Source of the DNA: Faecalicatena contorta
GTDB lineage: Bacteria > Bacillota > Clostridia > Lachnospirales > Lachnospiraceae
Length of the DNA: 64,000 bases
Direction: 5' to 3'
NCBI RefSeq assembly: GCF_003149105.1
Contig: NZ_QGDS01000009.1
Location: 62,001-126,000 of the forward strand
Every line of letters starts with the position of its first letter. Positions within the stretch are counted from its first letter, which is position 1. The position numbers were made by a program, and so were the translations under genes. This document shows positions 60,764-64,000 of the stretch, piece by piece. The notes beneath the pieces were generated by a model that was given only the letters and a program-made list of their open reading frames with translations, ran no database searches and was not told where the DNA came from.

Positions 60764-62265
60764 AAATGATAGAAGTATTTGATGAGTCAACCGGCAGCGT
60801 GGTCGGAAGTGTTCCGTATTATAACGGGAACGAAATTGCCGATATGGTTGATACAGCTTTTGCATCACAGCCCAGGTGGGAAAAGGTGCCGCTTTTCGAA
60901 AGAGGACAGATTTTATACAAATTCTGTAATCTTATTGAGGAACACAGCGATGAACTTGCCGCTGTTATGGCAAATGAAATGGGAAAACATATTTCTCAGG
61001 CAAAGGCTGAGGTAACAAATGCCGCTGAAGTGGGAAGAGCTAATATTGAGGTAGGAAAACACCTGTACGGCGAAGTGTTATGTGATAATAGCGAAGGGTA
61101 TGAAAATCATTTATTATTTGTACGGCGTGAGGCATTGGGGATAGTTGCCGGTGTTATTCCCTTTAACTATCCGGTAGACCTGACAATACAGAAAATGGTG
61201 CCTGCCCTGCTGATGGGCAATGCTTTTATTTGTAAAGCTCCTGCCAGTGCGCCCTGTTGTGTGAAACTCTTAATTGATCTTGCCCATAAAGCAGGTATAC
61301 CAAAGGATGTGCTTTATTTCATGACTTCCGGCAGAGAAGACTGTACTGAAAAGCTGCTTATGAACAAAAAAGTTGCATGTATCGCAATGACCGGTGGTAA
61401 TGAGGCTGGGACTGAAATGATGAGGGCTGCTGCTCCGACAATTAAAAAAGTAGTGTTAGAGCTTGGGGGAAATGATCCCCTTATCATTACTGAAGAGGCA
61501 GCGGGCAATCCTGAACTAATTGTAACAGCCATTGAAGCCCTTGCATGGGGACGGATTATTGAAAACAACGGTCAGGTCTGTTCTGCACCAAAAAGGACTA
61601 TTGTCCACAAGCATGTAAAGGATACCTTTATAAAATGTCTTGCTGCATTTGTTGACGGACTGAAACAGGGACATGCAACAGACCCGAACGTGCAGCTAAC
61701 CCGGCTTGTTTCTGAGAAAGCTGCCAAAAAAGTAGAGGCGCAGATTCAGCATACAGTTGCACAAGGTGCAAAGGTTATTCGGGGCGGTAAACGGAATGGG
61801 TGTGTTGTGGATGTTACGATTCTGGATGATGTTACCCGGGACATGGATATTGCAAAAGACCTTGAAATATTTGGGCCGGTTATTCCAGTCATTTCCTTTG
61901 AAACAGATGAAGAAGCTGTTGAAATTGCCAATCAGACCAAGTATGGATTGAGCGCATCTGTCATTACGAAAGACTTAAAGAAAGCATTTTACTTTACAGA
62001 AAATATCAAAGCTTCTGCTGTCTATGTAAATGGGTCCAGTGCATTAAGGCACAATGACCAGCCCTTTGGAGGATGCAAAAGCACCGGTATCGGAAATGAG
62101 GGAGCCGGATATTCCTGCGCCGAATTTAGCAGGCTGAAAACTTATGGATTCTGTGATGTCTCCCCTGCGGAAAGATTATATGCACCGGAAGAGGGGACAG
62201 GTGACTTGTTAGATATTAATATTGCTGAAATTAAAAAGTTAGCGGAAGAACTGACCAAGAAATAG
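60760..62265 (+). CDS. NAD(P)-dependent aldehyde dehydrogenase (succinate-semialdehyde type)
   Basis: 501 residues. Oxidises an aldehyde to the acid. Rossmann and catalytic parts: VIPFNYPVDLTIQKMVPALL, GGNEAGTEMMRAA, catalytic Glu in LELGGNDPLI, catalytic Cys in NNGQVCSAPKR, and FGGCKSTGIGNEG near the C-terminus. Start ATG overlaps the GNAT stop with GGAGAAG upstream. Last gene of the cluster, then a strong terminator. Confidence 0.92.
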   Translation: MKMIEVFDESTGSVVGSVPYYNGNEIADMVDTAFASQPRWEKVPLFERGQILYKFCNLIEEHSDELAAVMANEMGKHISQAKAEVTNAAEVGRANIEVGKHLYGEVLCDNSEGYENHLLFVRREALGIVAGVIPFNYPVDLTIQKMVPALLMGNAFICKAPASAPCCVKLLIDLAHKAGIPKDVLYFMTSGREDCTEKLLMNKKVACIAMTGGNEAGTEMMRAAAPTIKKVVLELGGNDPLIITEEAAGNPELIVTAIEALAWGRIIENNGQVCSAPKRTIVHKHVKDTFIKCLAAFVDGLKQGHATDPNVQLTRLVSEKAAKKVEAQIQHTVAQGAKVIRGGKRNGCVVDVTILDDVTRDMDIAKDLEIFGPVIPVISFETDEEAVEIANQTKYGLSASVITKDLKKAFYFTENIKASAVYVNGSSALRHNDQPFGGCKSTGIGNEGAGYSCAEFSRLKTYGFCDVSPAERLYAPEEGTGDLLDINIAEIKKLAEELTKK

Positions 62266-62313
62266 AAAAAGCAGGGATAGAATTCAACAGAATGGACTCT
62301 ATCCCTGCTTTTA
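62266..62313. terminator. Bidirectional terminator after the amino-acid cluster
   Basis: AAAGCAGGGATAGA pairs perfectly with TCTATCCCTGCTTT around a 16-nt loop; A-run before and T4 after. It serves both the aldehyde dehydrogenase and the convergent Crp gene. Confidence 0.9.
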
Positions 62314-62322
62314 TCTGCCATA

Positions 62323-63000
62323 TTATTTTAAACTTACAGCATTTACAAGAGTGTATGTATTCTTATCAAATTGAATCAAATCTTCTTCCTGCATCCGCTT
62401 TAGCTCACGGGTTAGCGAGCTGCGGTCGGCTCCCAGGAAATCTGCAAGGTCTATGCGTCCTAAAGGGGCGGTTACTGTGGCAGAATTTTGTTCCTGCGCC
62501 AGCTGGGCCAGATAGGTCAAGATTTTTTCACGCAGAGAGCGTTTTGTCGTTACTTCCAGTTGTGCCAGCAGTTTAATGTTTTGCCGGGAAACCATCACCA
62601 TCATATTTCTGATAAGAGTATTGTGAAATTCACATGCTTTTGGGCAGATGTGCATGAGAAGGTCAAAAGGACAAAGCAGGACAGAACTGTTTTCTGCCGC
62701 CTGAGCAGATACTGTGAGAGGAAACTTTCCGCCGCATATAAAAGATTCACCAAAAACAGCGCCTGCACTAAGGTCGTTTAAGATCGTACGGTTGCCAAAA
62801 GCGTCTTCTTTAATAATCTGTACCCGCCCACTCAGAATAATCCCAATAGAAGTCGGAATATCCCCGCTTAAAAAAATGAATTCATTTTTAATATAAGTTT
62901 TCTCTTTTGCACCAATACATTCGAGAAGATGCGTGAGTTCTTCCTCCTCAATTCCATTAAACAGTGGGACGGTCTGTAAAAACTTTATATTATTCTCCAT
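62323..63000 (-). CDS. Crp/Fnr-family transcriptional regulator
   Basis: 225 residues. Cyclic-nucleotide-binding-like domain (FIFLSGDIPTSIGIILSGRVQI; GAVFGESFICGG) and C-terminal winged HTH (GRIDLADFLGADRSSLTRELKRMQEE, about 175-200). Few cysteines and no Fnr-type CX2CX7C cluster at the N-terminus. ATG 63000 has GAGGTGG upstream; the longer frame adds three codons. Divergent from the DUF438 gene, with a palindrome in between that it may bind. Confidence 0.9.
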   Translation of the reverse strand: MENNIKFLQTVPLFNGIEEEELTHLLECIGAKEKTYIKNEFIFLSGDIPTSIGIILSGRVQIIKEDAFGNRTILNDLSAGAVFGESFICGGKFPLTVSAQAAENSSVLLCPFDLLMHICPKACEFHNTLIRNMMVMVSRQNIKLLAQLEVTTKRSLREKILTYLAQLAQEQNSATVTAPLGRIDLADFLGADRSSLTRELKRMQEEDLIQFDKNTYTLVNAVSLK

Positions 63001-63035
63001 AAAAACCACCTCGTTACTTAAATTATATATCCTCT

Positions 63036-63053
63036 ATGTTGCAAATGCAACAT
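63036..63053. promoter_or_regulatory. Palindrome ATGTTGC-AAAT-GCAACAT in the Crp/DUF438 divergent promoter
   Basis: Perfect 7-bp arms with 4-bp centre, containing TTGC-N4-GCAA in the spacing of Fnr/Crp-type sites (TTGAT-N4-ATCAA). Located 36 bp before the Crp start and 107 bp before DUF438. Candidate operator of the adjacent regulator. Confidence 0.6.
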
Positions 63054-63159
63054 ACAACTGCAAATATAGCATGTAAAATTTACCTATAGTTTAATCCCTC
63101 AGATTTTTAATGATACTTAAAGGAGATGGAAACAATACTATTTTGGAGGTGGTAAATAC

Positions 63160-64000
63160 ATGCTAAGTACAGATAACAGTAAGGTTTTGAGATTGGCGGA
63201 TATTTTAGAAGCTTTTGTCACAGGACGGATAGAGCAGGAAGAGGCACAGAAGACGGTTGAAAGCGAATTTAAGGAAGTGGCCGTAGAGGAACTGGCATTG
63301 GCTGAACAAGAGCTGACGAAGCGGAATATTGATGATGATACAGTGTATAGCAATATTGAATCTTTTCTGGTGATATTTAAAAATGTTCTGCAGGCTCCTG
63401 ATTTAGAGCTGGAAGACTGGCATCCAATCCGCACCTATCAGCGTGAAAATGAAGCGGTGAAAAAGATATTGAAAAAGGGAGAGGAGCTTTCTGAGGGCAA
63501 GTTTATCCTGAACCAGTGGGCAGAGGTGATGGAAACTTTAAAACAGTATGATATCCATCTTTCACGGAAACAGAATCAATTGTATCCTGCATTTGAAAAA
63601 CAAGGATTTGACCGGCCAAGCAAAATCATGTGGACATTGGATGATAAAGTGGCTGATTCCTTCCGTAAAGCAGCCGGAGCACTGGAAAATGGAGATGAAA
63701 AAAACTTTTTACAGAAATATGAAGAATATGTTCAGTTGATACAGGAATTGATAGAAAAAGAAAATATCGTATTATTTCCGGCAGCAGTGGAAATGATTTC
63801 AGATGAGGAGTTTCTGAAGATGCGTGCGGGAGATGATGAAATTGGGTATTGCCTGATTGATACGCCGCCTCTGGGACCTGTTGCAGGCGGTGTGAAAAAG
63901 CAGCCAAGCGGAACCGGAGAAGACTCTTCTTTTGGAGCTGAGCTGCAGGAATTGCTGAAAAAGTATGGAATGATAGGTGGGAAAGAAGAACTGGATGTAA
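63160..64000 (+). CDS. DUF438 (hemerythrin-like) protein, cut by window end
   Basis: The frame from ATG 63160 (TTGGAGGTGG upstream) is open to the window edge: 280 residues seen. The start LSTDNSKVLRLADILEAFVTG and the later HPIRTYQRENEAVKKIL, HLSRKQNQLYPAFEKQGFDRP and NIVLFPAAVEMISDEEF match DUF438 proteins, with the hemerythrin-like His/Glu ligands (HPIRTYQREN; LSRKQNQLYPAFEK; ENIVLFP). These usually continue into a PAS domain. Likely oxygen- or NO-responsive. The C-terminus lies outside the window. Confidence 0.85.
   Translation, partial: MLSTDNSKVLRLADILEAFVTGRIEQEEAQKTVESEFKEVAVEELALAEQELTKRNIDDDTVYSNIESFLVIFKNVLQAPDLELEDWHPIRTYQRENEAVKKILKKGEELSEGKFILNQWAEVMETLKQYDIHLSRKQNQLYPAFEKQGFDRPSKIMWTLDDKVADSFRKAAGALENGDEKNFLQKYEEYVQLIQELIEKENIVLFPAAVEMISDEEFLKMRAGDDEIGYCLIDTPPLGPVAGGVKKQPSGTGEDSSFGAELQELLKKYGMIGGKEELDV

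Overview
The window reads as chromosome from a spore-forming anaerobic Clostridia bacterium, most likely a Lachnospiraceae-type gut Firmicute (inference). The pointers are strong GGAGG ribosome sites with some TTG and GTG starts, dipicolinate synthase genes (dpaA/dpaB), Csp-type subtilisins, AgrC/LytTR two-component systems, a flavodiiron-rubredoxin-reductase fusion, and ferredoxin-dependent 2-oxoacid oxidoreductase. I saw no rRNA, tRNA, CRISPR array, integrase or intact transposase.

Layout. 1-1.2 kb: 3' part of alanine dehydrogenase, then a small gene that only makes sense if an in-frame UGA is read as selenocysteine, with a SECIS-like hairpin 28 nt downstream. 1.3-4.5 kb: an ECF sigma factor / membrane protein / ABC transporter operon whose permease is split by an in-frame TAG. 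4.7-8.5 kb: AT-rich accessory stretch with a cysteine-less MGMT-like protein, an AraC/GyrI gene split by TAG, a DUF1062 remnant, a self-regulated TetR gene and a 0.7-kb stretch with no recognisable gene. 8.5-14 kb: LytTR/GHKL two-component system with a MacB/FtsX-type ABC exporter. 14-30 kb: three Csp-type S8 proteins (the first lacks the catalytic serine), recQ, a V4R / GGDEF / PTS-EIIC-EAL cyclic-di-GMP operon, a second LytTR/GHKL pair and a patch of gene debris (FtsX, Fic, zinc-ribbon fragments). 30-41.5 kb: PHP phosphatase, class F-type flavodiiron fusion, HD-GYP, asnB, dpaB-dpaA, a GMP synthase-like gene that has lost its glutaminase core, and a GH43 enzyme. 41.6-48.9 kb: a LacI-controlled sugar ABC operon with mutarotase and RpiB-type isomerase. 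49-62.3 kb: IclR regulator followed by an amino-acid fermentation cluster. 62.3-64 kb: Crp/Fnr regulator divergent from a DUF438 protein cut by the window end.

How it works together. The 50.4-62.3 kb cluster forms a coherent catabolic route: peptide/amino-acid uptake and hydrolysis (APC, MFS, M20), oxidative deamination (Glu/Leu/Phe/Val dehydrogenase), ferredoxin-linked oxidation to acyl-CoA (four-subunit 2-oxoacid oxidoreductase), and ATP recovery by an ADP-forming acyl-CoA synthetase. The sugar operon has matching AAAACGTTTT palindromes at its own promoter and at its lacI promoter. A structured repeat of about 125 bp occurs at 10.5 kb and 49.9 kb, each directly after a terminator, and keeps its hairpins through paired base changes. 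The strongest second-look items are the selenoprotein, the structured repeat, the V4R-GGDEF-EIIC/EAL operon, the GMP synthase paralogue without a glutaminase triad, and the S8 pseudoprotease.
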